From NCBI GenBank assembly GCA_910587105.1, contig CAJUMB010000013.1:1-64000 (forward strand): 64,000 bases of DNA, read 5' to 3'. The stretch comes from an uncultured Lachnospiraceae bacterium (GTDB lineage: Bacteria; Bacillota; Clostridia; Lachnospirales; Lachnospiraceae). Made by a program: the position numbers and the translations under genes. Numbering within the stretch: position 1 is the first letter of the stretch; each line of letters begins with the position of its first letter. Positions 25,828 through 36,400 of this stretch are shown piece after piece. The notes beneath the pieces were generated by a model. That model did no database searches. It was given only the letters and a program-made list of their open reading frames with translations, and was not told the DNA's origin.

Positions 25828-25975
25828 GACGATGTCAACACTTGGAAAAAAACAGCAATATTATCATTTGCTTTTTAAAGAAATGACAATCGTGCGTTTG
25901 GATTTGCCGCCGGAGTGTTGGCTATTAAAAAATGGAACTTGTTGACCAAAAATAACATGAGGAAGGAGAAGAACT

Positions 25976-28900
25976 ATGAAACGGTTTATTTCATGTTTGT
26001 TGACCGGTGCTCTTGTTCTTGCCCCATGTCTGCAGGTTAGTGCCGGGTCAGTCTCTTCGGAGATTGTCAGAGACGCTTCAGCAGAAAACAACCCCAATGT
26101 ATCCGAGGCGGCTGGGACGGGCGGGGAAATGAATGGGCAGACAGAGAATACGGCAGCAGCAGTGGCAGGACAGGTGGATGTCTCTGTGATTGCAGGGATG
26201 GTTCTGGGAAGTGATGTTGATTTTCAGATTTCGCTTACAGGACAGAACGCACAGACTGTTACACTGAAGGCAGATGCGGGAGGAGAGAAACCCCAGCGTG
26301 GTGAGGCCAGATTTGAGCATCTGGAATCAGGAACATATACGCTGACCGTAACAGCACCGGGATTTGCTGATTATACACAGGAAATTGCGGTAGATGGGAG
26401 GGCATATGGTCTGGAGCTGGCCACAGGAGTTGTCAGCGGCTATGACTATAAAGAGGGAAGTATCCATCCTGGAATTCTTCAAATTGGCGATGTAAATGGT
26501 GATGGCGTAGTTGACGAAAATGATAAAGATCAGCTGATGGATGCCATTGACACTGAGACAGCGTCAGGAGAAGCAAATGAGGACCTGAATCGTGACGGTG
26601 AAGTCAACCTGGCTGACCTGGAGTATTTTACAAAAGGATATCAGATTGACGGGCTTGACACAAAATCAACACTGAAAGTCAGTGTGCCGGCAGCAGCTGT
26701 GGATGTTGCATGCAGTGAAAGCACGATAGTAAAAGAAGGTGACCTGGAGTCTCTGCTGAAAAACGAGGGGACTGTAAAATTACAGAGAGAAGATGGGAAT
26801 AACATCACTAAAGATTCTCCGGTTTCTGTAGAATTTGCTTTGTCCGGGGATGACAGCAGCTGTACGGCTGAGGGTATGGTAATTGAATCGGGAGACGAGA
26901 ATCCGATCAGCAGCGCCTCTTTTGAGATCCATTATGTAGAAAATGGAGAGGAACAAACAGTGACAGTACCTTTCCAGGAAGAAGTATCTTATCTGCTGGA
27001 GCGCAGTACTGTGAGTGTGACGCAGGATGAAAATGGTTCCATTCACATTAACTTTGGAAACCAGGTTGCTGTGAAGCGGGTAATCCTGACTATTTTCGGC
27101 ACGAAGAGCAGCAATAACCTTGCTGAAATTTCTAAAGTTGAGTTCTTGGGAGATATGGGAAGCCGTATTCCAGAACCAGCTCTGGATATTCCGCAAAAAC
27201 CAGAAGTTGATTCTGTGGGAAGCAAGACTTTTTCTGTGAAATGGGAAGAATGTGTGAATGTCACAGGATATGAAGTTCTGGTTTCAGGTGAAGACGAAGA
27301 AGGCAAAACCCAAGAGGAAATTAAACAGGTTACAGGTAATACTTTGACGGTTACTGGAGTTTCCTGGGGACCGAAAGGCAAGCTGAAAAACGGAAATACC
27401 TACAGGGTGAAAGTGCGGGCTGTAAATGGTACATGGCGAAGCGGGTACAGCACTGAAGTGAGTGCTACACCAAAAGCCACAAAGGTACCAGATAAACCGG
27501 ATTATGTGACAGCAACGGGAAAATATAAAGCCATTGATGTGACATGGAAGGATATGGAGGACACCGACTGGTATAATCTGTATTATAAGGAAGACGGTGA
27601 GACAGAGTATACAAAAGTTGAACAAAACATTGAGACTAATAAATATACCATTTCTAACTTGAAAGATAAAACCAGCTATTTGGTATATGTAATTGGCGTC
27701 AATGAAATTGGGGAAAGTGCTCCGTCGCTGGAGGTCACAGCAGATACTGTGGATCTAGATCCGGCAGAAATGTATAGGTATAAACTGATTAATTCTGCTG
27801 AAGAGGGACAGGTAAGCGAACATATTATATCAGCCACTATAAAAAGCGGCCGTATGGTAGACAGTCCAAAGGATTCGGAGAGCGGGACGGCATGGGGAAC
27901 TGTGGATAACGACCCCATATCACATTATTTTTTAGGCAGCTGGGATTCGGGAGGATTTAATACGCTGGGTGGTAATCATGGGCTTTTCTATGAATTTGAT
28001 GAGGCGTATAAAATCCAGGATATTGCTCTGCAGGAGGTAAATGTCCAGAGTCCTAATTATGGGTATGCAAAAGTACGGTATTGGGGTGAAGACGGAAAAG
28101 CTGTGGATCTCGGTCACGATTCTTTGAAAATGGAGCGAATGACAGATTCTGAAGGCAGGGCATATTATAAAATCCATCTTCTAGAGCCTATTACAGCAAA
28201 AAAGATCCAGTTTGGAATATCCCGTTCTGTGGCATCGGGCACAATTACTGTTTCCGAGGTCTATTTTTATCATTATGACTCTATTGCAGATGATATCATG
28301 GCTCTCTATGAGGATGATCTTCATACGGTACTGCGCGAAGATGTTAAGCAAAGTACCATTGATGATTTGAGAACTCGGATTAATACAAAGGATGAGGCAA
28401 GCGGCGAATATCATCCGGATAAAGCTCAGCTGGAAAAAGAGCTGAAGACAGCAGAAGATATTCTAAATGGCGAATTAAGCAGCTCCGTACGTATCCATAA
28501 CAGTATTACTACAAAAGATGTAGGGCGTGGATTCGGTGGGTTGAATGCATGGCAGCCTCTGGGAGTTACCGCTGCAGCCGGCGAGAAAATTACTGTTTAT
28601 GTGGGGCATAATACCAAAAAAACTGGTGACGGTACAAATCTTCAACTGGTGGCGACACAGTATCACGCAGAAGCCGCTTCAATGTTTAGGGTTCTGGGAA
28701 CTCTGAAAATTGGAGGAAACGAGATCACATTGCCCAAGCTTTTCTCTTTAACTGAGGAAGCCGGCGGTGCGTTATATGTTCAGTACACCGCAGAAAATGC
28801 AAATGATCAGTATGCGGTCCGCGTAAGCGGAGGGGTTCAGGTTCCGATATTAGACCTCTATCAGGTAACAGATAAAACGGAACGGCAATCCAGAGCAGAA

Positions 28901-31285
28901 GCATATGTCGAACAATTGGATGATTATGTGGCAAAGATGGAAAGCAATCATGAAGAATTCCATAAGAACTCACAAAATGCGCTGGTGAATAAATACGAAT
29001 ACAAAAAAGAGAATTGTATATTGGGTGCCGCGGATATTCTTCTTGATACCATGATGCTATCGCTGCCTGCCCAGCAGATTAAGGCAGGATCAGGAAGCGG
29101 CTCTATTCAAGAGAGGGCGCAGAAAATCGTTACTTCTATGGAAGCTATGGAAGAAATGATGCATCTGTTCTATCAGCATAAAGGGTTAAATAAGACAGAT
29201 AGTACAGTGAAAGAAGCAATAGCAAAATTCCCATCCGGTCATTTGAATATCCGTTATCAGAGGATGTTCGCAGGAGCTTTCATGTATGCGTCTGGTAACC
29301 ATATTGGAATTGAATATCCAGAAACAAGAGGAATGATAGGCGGTGTTCCAGTTCAAACAGATGCAAATGGTAAGTGGGAAGATGGCCAGTATTTTGGCTG
29401 GGGGATTGCTCATGAGATTGGGCACTGTATTAATCAAGGGGCATATGCAGTTGCAGAAACTACAAATAATTACTTCTCTGTACTTGCACAGGCGAAGGAT
29501 AGAAATGACAGTGTGCGGTTCCAGTATAAAAATGTCTATGATAAAGTAACATCTGGCGCCACAGGTCCTGCATCGAATGTATTCACCCAGCTGGGAATGT
29601 ACTGGCAGTTACATCTGGCATATGATGACGGTTACAATTATAAGACTTATGAGAAATATGACGACCAGCTGGATAACCTGTTCTTCGCCAGAGTAGATAC
29701 ATACGCAAGAATGCCGGAAAAAGCACCAGCGCCAGACGGTGTTGCGCTCAGCCTGGAAGGGGATAGTGATCAGCAGCTGATGCGTCTCTCCTGCGCGGCA
29801 GCGAAAAAAGATATTTTAGATTTCTTTGTGCGCTGGGGAAAAGTTCCTGATCAAGGTACAATTGATTATGCTAAACAGTTTGAGAAAGAAACACGGGCGA
29901 TTTACTATGGCAATGATGATTCACGAGTACATCGTCTGACACATTCAGGAAGTATTCTCAGTGCCAACAGTGTGGATGCAGTTGGAGACAGCACAACGGC
30001 AGTTTTGAATGAGACGCATAACAATCAGGTAGACTTTACATTGGCTGTGTCTGACAATATACTGAAAGATGACATTCATGGCTTTGAAATCGTACGCTGT
30101 ATGACTTCTGGCGGCAAGGTAGAGCGGCAGGTAGTAGGGTTTGTTGATGTTAATGTTGCAGATAATCAGAATGGGGATGGCACATATAAGTTCAGCGATT
30201 ATGTGACAACAGTAAATAATCGTGTGATGACATATGAAGTGACATTAATTGATCAGTACATGTACCGTTCGAAGGTAAAAGTACTGCCTTCTGTGAAAAT
30301 TGAACATAAAGGTAACATTGATAAAACAAACTGGACAGTTTTCGCAAATGGTCTTGAGTCAGTAGAAACGGAAAATACGATCAGTACAAATGAGATAGAG
30401 CCATGTGAGGAAAAGACGGAAGAACACATAACGAGAGTGGTGGATCAAGACACTTCCACTGTTTACACTGGAGAGATAACCGCAGATAATGCAGAAATAC
30501 TGCTGGAATTCAATCAGTCACATGCAATTACTGGATTTGAGTATACAGTTGGTACAAAAGAAACATCAATTGGTGAATATGAAATTTTTGTCAAAGATGA
30601 AAAGGGTGCATGGATGGAAAAACCAGCAGCAACAGGTACTTTTGGCGAAGAGTCTGTCCAGACAGTATACTTTAGTAAACACATTGAAGGGAAACCGATG
30701 GACAACATTGCAGTTTATAAAACGACGGCAATGAAATTGGTTATTAAGGACCCAGCGGGGTCAAAGATATCTATAGCAGAACTGGACGCTTTGGGAAGAA
30801 CAGGTGATAATGTAGATTTCAGGCGGACAGAAGATGCAGATAAGAAAGCGGCTATAGGCCGGCTTGCTGATGATTACAAATATGGAACCGGAGCGGAAGA
30901 TGTAATACCGAAAGGTTCGATTGTCTTTACAGGCTTCTATAAAGGAAATCCGGCCTACAATGTGGTACTGCTCTATGACCAGAACGGGGAGAATGTGGGA
31001 ACGGAGAAAGCTGATAAAAGCCTGAACGCAGCACAGGTTATTCTGGCGGATGTGCCAGAGGGAGGAAATATTCAGGATGTTCGTGACGGAACGTGGATTT
31101 ACTGGGTTGAACCTGATGAAGCTAATCCCGATAAACAAGTAGAACTGCCAGATGTAACGAGCGTGAGGGCAGAGCTGTACCGTGTGGATAATGCAGAGAC
31201 GAATGAAGGGCAGAGATTGGTCAGCGATTCATATTTTGAGGAGATGCCAGAGACTTTGCCGCCAATAACGCTGGGCGGTAACTAA
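25976..31285 (+). CDS. Secreted M60-type metallopeptidase (mucinase-like) with dockerin-like and FN3 modules
   Basis: 1769 residues. Signal peptide 1-23. A carboxypeptidase-regulatory-like beta domain (about 60-150) is followed by a dockerin type I-like pair of calcium loops at about 171-221 (DVNGDGVVDENDKDQL and DLNRDGEVNLADLEYF). Two fibronectin III domains lie at about 405-590. A discoidin-like domain (about 600-790) precedes the peptidase region. The zinc site is H1146-E-I-G-H1150 with a likely third ligand E1161 (HExxH-x10-E), as in the M60 (enhancin-like) family that cuts mucin-type glycoproteins. A second discoidin-like domain is near 1500-1610. No sortase motif or membrane anchor is seen, so surface attachment may go through the dockerin. 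AAGGAG precedes the ATG. Confidence 0.85.
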   Translation: MKRFISCLLTGALVLAPCLQVSAGSVSSEIVRDASAENNPNVSEAAGTGGEMNGQTENTAAAVAGQVDVSVIAGMVLGSDVDFQISLTGQNAQTVTLKADAGGEKPQRGEARFEHLESGTYTLTVTAPGFADYTQEIAVDGRAYGLELATGVVSGYDYKEGSIHPGILQIGDVNGDGVVDENDKDQLMDAIDTETASGEANEDLNRDGEVNLADLEYFTKGYQIDGLDTKSTLKVSVPAAAVDVACSESTIVKEGDLESLLKNEGTVKLQREDGNNITKDSPVSVEFALSGDDSSCTAEGMVIESGDENPISSASFEIHYVENGEEQTVTVPFQEEVSYLLERSTVSVTQDENGSIHINFGNQVAVKRVILTIFGTKSSNNLAEISKVEFLGDMGSRIPEPALDIPQKPEVDSVGSKTFSVKWEECVNVTGYEVLVSGEDEEGKTQEEIKQVTGNTLTVTGVSWGPKGKLKNGNTYRVKVRAVNGTWRSGYSTEVSATPKATKVPDKPDYVTATGKYKAIDVTWKDMEDTDWYNLYYKEDGETEYTKVEQNIETNKYTISNLKDKTSYLVYVIGVNEIGESAPSLEVTADTVDLDPAEMYRYKLINSAEEGQVSEHIISATIKSGRMVDSPKDSESGTAWGTVDNDPISHYFLGSWDSGGFNTLGGNHGLFYEFDEAYKIQDIALQEVNVQSPNYGYAKVRYWGEDGKAVDLGHDSLKMERMTDSEGRAYYKIHLLEPITAKKIQFGISRSVASGTITVSEVYFYHYDSIADDIMALYEDDLHTVLREDVKQSTIDDLRTRINTKDEASGEYHPDKAQLEKELKTAEDILNGELSSSVRIHNSITTKDVGRGFGGLNAWQPLGVTAAAGEKITVYVGHNTKKTGDGTNLQLVATQYHAEAASMFRVLGTLKIGGNEITLPKLFSLTEEAGGALYVQYTAENANDQYAVRVSGGVQVPILDLYQVTDKTERQSRAEAYVEQLDDYVAKMESNHEEFHKNSQNALVNKYEYKKENCILGAADILLDTMMLSLPAQQIKAGSGSGSIQERAQKIVTSMEAMEEMMHLFYQHKGLNKTDSTVKEAIAKFPSGHLNIRYQRMFAGAFMYASGNHIGIEYPETRGMIGGVPVQTDANGKWEDGQYFGWGIAHEIGHCINQGAYAVAETTNNYFSVLAQAKDRNDSVRFQYKNVYDKVTSGATGPASNVFTQLGMYWQLHLAYDDGYNYKTYEKYDDQLDNLFFARVDTYARMPEKAPAPDGVALSLEGDSDQQLMRLSCAAAKKDILDFFVRWGKVPDQGTIDYAKQFEKETRAIYYGNDDSRVHRLTHSGSILSANSVDAVGDSTTAVLNETHNNQVDFTLAVSDNILKDDIHGFEIVRCMTSGGKVERQVVGFVDVNVADNQNGDGTYKFSDYVTTVNNRVMTYEVTLIDQYMYRSKVKVLPSVKIEHKGNIDKTNWTVFANGLESVETENTISTNEIEPCEEKTEEHITRVVDQDTSTVYTGEITADNAEILLEFNQSHAITGFEYTVGTKETSIGEYEIFVKDEKGAWMEKPAATGTFGEESVQTVYFSKHIEGKPMDNIAVYKTTAMKLVIKDPAGSKISIAELDALGRTGDNVDFRRTEDADKKAAIGRLADDYKYGTGAEDVIPKGSIVFTGFYKGNPAYNVVLLYDQNGENVGTEKADKSLNAAQVILADVPEGGNIQDVRDGTWIYWVEPDEANPDKQVELPDVTSVRAELYRVDNAETNEGQRLVSDSYFEEMPETLPPITLGGN

Positions 31286-31308
31286 AGGTACGGTTAAAGG
31301 AGCTGAAT

Positions 31309-32529
31309 ATGAAAAAATATTTAACAGGAATACTTATGGCAGTGGCACTGTTTACTATGGCGTTGCCACAGAAGGTATCTGCCGCTGGAAATTCTATTCA
31401 GTTAGAGCCCACAGGCAAACAGGTGTCAGTAAAGCTGACATTGCCGAGTGCGTCTGGAGAGAAGATTTCTTCTCTCCAGCTGAGGCTTAGAATTTCGTCC
31501 TGCCAGTCTGCAGAATTTAACTTTGATACTGCGATTACCAATAAAGCGGTCGTATCTGAAGCACGATTCCATCAAGAAAATGCAGGTGGAATACTGAATA
31601 TTTATATTGCAGGGACAAAGCCTTTATATGATGGTGTGGAAACTCTGACTTTGGGAAACGCAGTGATAGAAACATCAGGAAGCAGTGTTGTTTCTGTAAA
31701 TCAAGGTGATGTACAGATTGTACGTGGAACGAAGGTAGAGGCGTTAGATGAAGTATCGGCGGAGACAACGATTGGAACAGACTCAGGAGGGTTCCCTGTG
31801 GGACCTGGAGGCGATTCCACAGGAACGGTGACACCATCACCTACGCCGGAACCCACAGAAACTGTGACACCTTCTGTGACGCCGGAACCCACAGAACCCA
31901 CAGGAACACCAGAACCGACAATTACGCCACCCCCCGGTCCATCGGGAACACCTGAAGATACAAGCAGGCTGAGCGCACCGAAAGCCCCAAAACTCACAAA
32001 TCAGAAGTCAGGGATTGCGGTGAAATGGCAGAAAGTTTCCAAAGCATCCGGATATCATGTGTATCGGAAAACTGTGAATAGTAAATGGAAGAAGATAGCA
32101 ACAGTTAAAGGGAACAATAAAGTAACTTATGCGGATAAGTCCGTAAAGAACAAAAATGGCGTAAGATACTACTATAGCATACAGGCTTATAACAGCAAAA
32201 CCGTTAGTGCATATAATAAGATTGGCAAACGGATTGTCCGTATGACGGCACCTTCTCTTACTAAGCCGGTGAGCAAAAGTTCTGGGAAAGCTCTTGTAAA
32301 ATGGGAGCGGAATAAAAAAGCAGCTGGATATCAGATTGAATATTCCACATCCAGCCAGTTTAAAAATTCCAACATTGCACAGGTTAAATCAGGAAAAAGA
32401 ACTTCAAAGACTTTAACAGGACTGAAAAAGGGTAAAAATTACTATTTCAGGATTAGAAGTTACAAGAAAGTCGGAGAAACTGTGTATAGAAGTGCATGGA
32501 GTGGTAAGAAAAAAGCAAAAATAAAATAA
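31309..32529 (+). CDS. Secreted cohesin-like protein with Pro/Thr linker and two FN3 repeats
   Basis: 406 residues. Signal peptide 1-25. A cohesin-like beta domain (about 27-150) opens with IQLEPTGKQVSVKLTLPS and includes LQLRLRIS and ILNIYIAGTKPL, the usual cohesin strand pattern. A Pro/Thr/Glu linker (about 163-222, TPSPTPEPTETVTPS) leads to two basic FN3-like repeats (about 228-315 and 318-406; SGYHVYRK, AGYQIEYSTS). The basic, Lys-rich C-terminus could hold the protein to the anionic cell wall. It lies 23 bp after the dockerin-bearing M60 gene on the same strand. The most economical reading is a one-site scaffoldin for that enzyme. The cohesin assignment is from pattern only. Confidence 0.65.
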   Translation: MKKYLTGILMAVALFTMALPQKVSAAGNSIQLEPTGKQVSVKLTLPSASGEKISSLQLRLRISSCQSAEFNFDTAITNKAVVSEARFHQENAGGILNIYIAGTKPLYDGVETLTLGNAVIETSGSSVVSVNQGDVQIVRGTKVEALDEVSAETTIGTDSGGFPVGPGGDSTGTVTPSPTPEPTETVTPSVTPEPTEPTGTPEPTITPPPGPSGTPEDTSRLSAPKAPKLTNQKSGIAVKWQKVSKASGYHVYRKTVNSKWKKIATVKGNNKVTYADKSVKNKNGVRYYYSIQAYNSKTVSAYNKIGKRIVRMTAPSLTKPVSKSSGKALVKWERNKKAAGYQIEYSTSSQFKNSNIAQVKSGKRTSKTLTGLKKGKNYYFRIRSYKKVGETVYRSAWSGKKKAKIK

Positions 32530-32536
32530 TTGCAGG

Positions 32537-32577
32537 GAGTCTGCCGTTGATGAATTTTTATCAACGGCAGACTCTTT
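32537..32577 (+). terminator. Terminator after the cohesin-like gene
   Basis: The 15-bp stem GAGTCTGCCGTTGAT/ATCAACGGCAGACTC is followed by TTTCT. It ends the M60/cohesin two-gene unit. Confidence 0.85.
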
Positions 32578-32601
32578 CTATATTGCCATTGAGGATAACA
32601 G

Positions 32602-32630
32602 TTGCAATGTCCTCCCAAAGAGGTTACAAT
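32602..32630 (+). promoter_or_regulatory. Promoter of the MacB/FtsX-type exporter
   Basis: TTGCAA (32602-32607), 17 bp, TACAAT (32625-32630), 55 bp ahead of the ATPase ATG. Confidence 0.6.
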
Positions 32631-32685
32631 GAAGGCAGCCATAATGAATACATACTTTCGAAAAACATAAAAAAGGAGTACATAC

Positions 32686-33393
32686 ATGGACAAAGCCTTT
32701 GTTACGCTGGAACAGGTCACCAAGGTATACGGAAAAGGCGAGGTATTAATTAAGGCCGTGGACGGCATTGACTTTTCCATTGAAAAAGGTGAATTTGTCA
32801 TTATTGTAGGTCCCAGCGGCGCAGGAAAGACCACGGTGCTGAATATCCTGGGCGGGATGGACCAGGCCACTTCCGGCTGTGTGTGGGTGGATGGGCAGGA
32901 TGTGGCAAAGTATTCGCCCCGCCAGCTCACCGGATATCGAAGGGAAGATGTGGGGTTTGTGTTTCAGTTCTATAATCTGGTTCCCAATCTGACTGCTCTG
33001 GAGAATGTGGAGCTGGCGCTGCAGATCTGCCGGGACCCCCTGGATGCCAGACAGGTATTGCAGGAAGTGGGATTAAGTGAGCGCCTGGGGAATTTTCCCG
33101 CCCAGCTCTCCGGCGGGGAGCAGCAGCGGGTGTCCATTGCCCGGGCATTGGCCAAGAATCCGAAACTGCTGTTGTGCGACGAACCCACCGGGGCGCTGGA
33201 CTATCAGACAGGGAAGGCCATATTGAAACTATTGCAGGATATGTGCAGGCAGAGAGGCATGACAGTGATTGTAATCACCCATAACTCTGCCCTTACGCCT
33301 ATGGCAGACAGGGTGATCCGGATTAAGAACGGGAAGGTATCTTCCATGAAAATAAATGAAACGCCGTTACCTGTAGAAGAAATAGAATGGTAG
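32686..33393 (+). CDS. ABC transporter ATP-binding protein (MacB/LolD type)
   Basis: 235 residues. Walker [11 protein letters not shown]-loop [21 protein letters not shown], signature [15 protein letters not shown] and Walker [13 protein letters not shown] are all as in the LolD/MacB/BceA group, which work with FtsX-like permeases. It probably energises the permease encoded 10 bp downstream, a mechanotransmission-type exporter rather than a classical importer. Confidence 0.92.
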   Translation: MDKAFVTLEQVTKVYGKGEVLIKAVDGIDFSIEKGEFVIIVGPSGAGKTTVLNILGGMDQATSGCVWVDGQDVAKYSPRQLTGYRREDVGFVFQFYNLVPNLTALENVELALQICRDPLDARQVLQEVGLSERLGNFPAQLSGGEQQRVSIARALAKNPKLLLCDEPTGALDYQTGKAILKLLQDMCRQRGMTVIVITHNSALTPMADRVIRIKNGKVSSMKINETPLPVEEIEW

Positions 33394-33403
33394 GAGCCAG
33401 GAC

Positions 33404-36400
33404 GTGAAAAAAGCATTAAGAAAAGATTTCTTTATGGACATAAAGAAAAGTTTCGCAAGGTTTATTTCCATATTTTTTATTGTGGCCCTGGGAGTCGCCT
33501 TTTTCTCCGGGATTCAGGCGGCCTCCCCGGATATGCGTTATTCCGGGGACAGTTATTATGATGAGACCAACCTGATGGACCTGCGGGTTATGGGGACACT
33601 GGGCCTGACGGATGAGGACCTGGAAGCGTTAAATCAGGTGAAAGGGGTGGAGCTGGCAGAGGGCGGCTATGCCCTGGATGTGCTCAGCGGTGAGAAGGGC
33701 AGCCAGCAGGTGATTCATCTGGAAAGCCTGGGCGGCAGTATCAACAAGCTCTCTGTCATTGACGGGCGGATGCCGGAGAAAAAAGGAGAGTGTCTCATTG
33801 ACAGCCAGCTGGCCGGACAGGGAGCTTTTCAGGTGGGCAGTGAGGTGGTGTTCGAGACAGAAGACGATGAGGACAGTGTTCTTAAACAGAAATCTTACAC
33901 CATAGTGGGAACCTGCAGCAGTCCCATGTATATTTCTTTCGCCCGAGGCCACACCACGCTGGGGTCCGGGGAGGTGAGCGGCTATGCCTATGTGACGGAG
34001 GACAACTTTGACCAGGAAGTATACACCGTAGCCTATCTGCTGGCAAAGGGGGCACGGGAGCAGGTGAGCTACACGGAATTGTACGAGAACCTGGTGAAAA
34101 AAGTACAGTCCCGGGTGGAGGGCATTGAAGAAGAACGCTGTCAGCTCCGGTACGATTCAGTGAGAGGGGAAGCCCAGCAGGAGCTGGCAGACGGGGAAAA
34201 AGAGCTGGCAGACGGAAGGAGAAAGGCCCGCAGAGAACTGGCGGACGCGAAAAAAGAACTCTCAGACGCAAGAAAAAAGCTGGAGGACGGCAAGGCGGAG
34301 TACGAGGACGGCGTCCGCCAGCTCTCTGATGCAGAACAAAAACTTGCCGACGGGCGCCGCCAGCTCTCCGACGGCCGCCTGCAGCAGCAAAACGGCACAG
34401 CCCAGCTGGAAGCTGCCAGAAACACTCTGAACAGCCAGCAGGCCCAGCTGAACAGTTCTCAGGCACAGACTGATCAGGGATATGCCCAATGGAATGCCTC
34501 CAAGCACGAATTTGACCAGAAAGAGCAGGAATATAACAGCGGTGCCGCCCAGTATGAGCAGGGAGCAGCGGCGCTGGCCCAGGCGAAACAGCAGCTGGCC
34601 CAGCAGAAGAATGCCTATGCTCAGTTGGAAGCAGCCGGAATGGGGGATGAGCAGACACGGCTCCAGCTGGAGGCGGCAGAGGCTCAGCTGGCCCAGCAGG
34701 AACAGGCACTGGAGGCATCCAGGACGCAGCTGGCTCAGGCAAAAGTCCAGCTGGACAATGGACGCCGGGAGCTGGAAGCGGCCAAGAACCAGCTGGACGA
34801 TGCACAGGCACAGATAGACAGCGGTGTTTCCCAGTTATCCAGTGCCCGGGCTCAGCTGGACAGCCAGCAGGCCAGTCTGAACGCTGCGGCGGAGGAGATC
34901 AACCGTCAGGAAGTGCAGCTGTCAAACGCAGAGCGGCAGATTGCAGAGAATGAACAGAAGCTGAAGGACGCCAAGGAAGAGATAGAGAAAAATGAGAAAA
35001 AGTTAAAAGACGGAGAGGCGGATTACAAAAAGGCCAGAAAAGAAGTGAAAAAAGAACTGGCCGACGGGGAGGCTGAAATTGCAGACGCCCGGGAGAAGAT
35101 CGCTTCCATAGAGAAGCCAAAATGGTATGTGGACGATCGAAGTGTACTGCCAGAACACAGCGACTACGGGGATAACGCGGACAGAATCCGTAACATCGGC
35201 CGGGTATTTCCGGTTCTGTTTTTCCTGGTGGCGGCTCTCATCAGTCTTACCACCATGACCCGCATGGTGGAGGAAGAGCGGACGCTTATTGGCACACTGA
35301 AAGCTCTGGGCTATGGAAAAGGTGCCATTGCGGCCAAGTATCTGGGATACGCACTGCTGGCCACTCTGTCCGGGAGCATTTTCGGAGTCCTGATCGGGCA
35401 GAAAATCCTTCCTTATATTATTATCACTGCCTATCGGATCATGTATCATCAAATGCCCACAGTGGAGATTCCCTACCAGGTACGCTATGCAATGATCGGT
35501 TCTGTGGCGGCGGTAGCCTGCACACTGCTGGCCACATTTTCCGCCTGCCGGAAAGAACTGATGGAGACACCGGCGTCTCTCATGCGCCCGGCTGCCCCTA
35601 AAGAGGGAAAACGGGTGCTGCTGGAGAGAATTCCCTTTCTCTGGAAACATTTGAACTTCACCTGGAAGTCAACAGTGAGGAATCTGTTCCGGTATAAAAA
35701 AAGGTTTTTCATGACTATCATCGGTATCGGCGGCTGTACGGCCCTGATGCTGGTGGGATTCGGACTGCAGGATTCTATCATGGATATCGGAGCACTGCAG
35801 TATGGGCAGCTTCAGCATTTCGAAGCTACTGTCCTGCAGGATGAGGATGCCAGCCAGGAGGAAAAAGCACAGCTGAAGGAACTCCTGGAGACAGACCACA
35901 GGGTGGAAAAGTCTGTTCAGGTTTATTTTCAGAATATGACTGCGTCTGGGGAAAAGAAGCGTCTGGATGTGTATCTGATTGTGCCGGAGAAAACAGAAAG
36001 GTTTTCAGAGATGGTGACCCTTCGGGAGCGGCTGGATGGTGAGGAATACCGGCTGGAGGATGCAGGTGTGGTGATCTCGGAGAAAACAGCAAAACTGCTG
36101 GATGTGAAAGAAGGGGACTCCATAGAACTGTCTGTGGAAGACGGTGTCAGCGGCCAGGTGTTAATCGGCAGAATCTGTGAAAATTATATGAGTCATTATA
36201 TGTATATGACACCTGAGTCATTCCGGGAATTTTTCGGGGAAGAACCGGACTGTAAGGACAGCCTGGTGATTTTCCAGGATGAATACCAGAACAGGCAGGA
36301 GGAGATCGGCCGGGATATTCTGGCCAGTCCGGCAGCGCTGAGCATCAGTTATACAGGAAGTATTGCAGACCAGCTGGAGAAGATGCTGAGCAGTCTGGAT

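Noticed and set aside
34141..35100. Separate genes on the opposite strand of the permease coiled-coil region
   Set aside because: Low-complexity coding sequence gives long shadow frames; base pattern and frame follow the permease.
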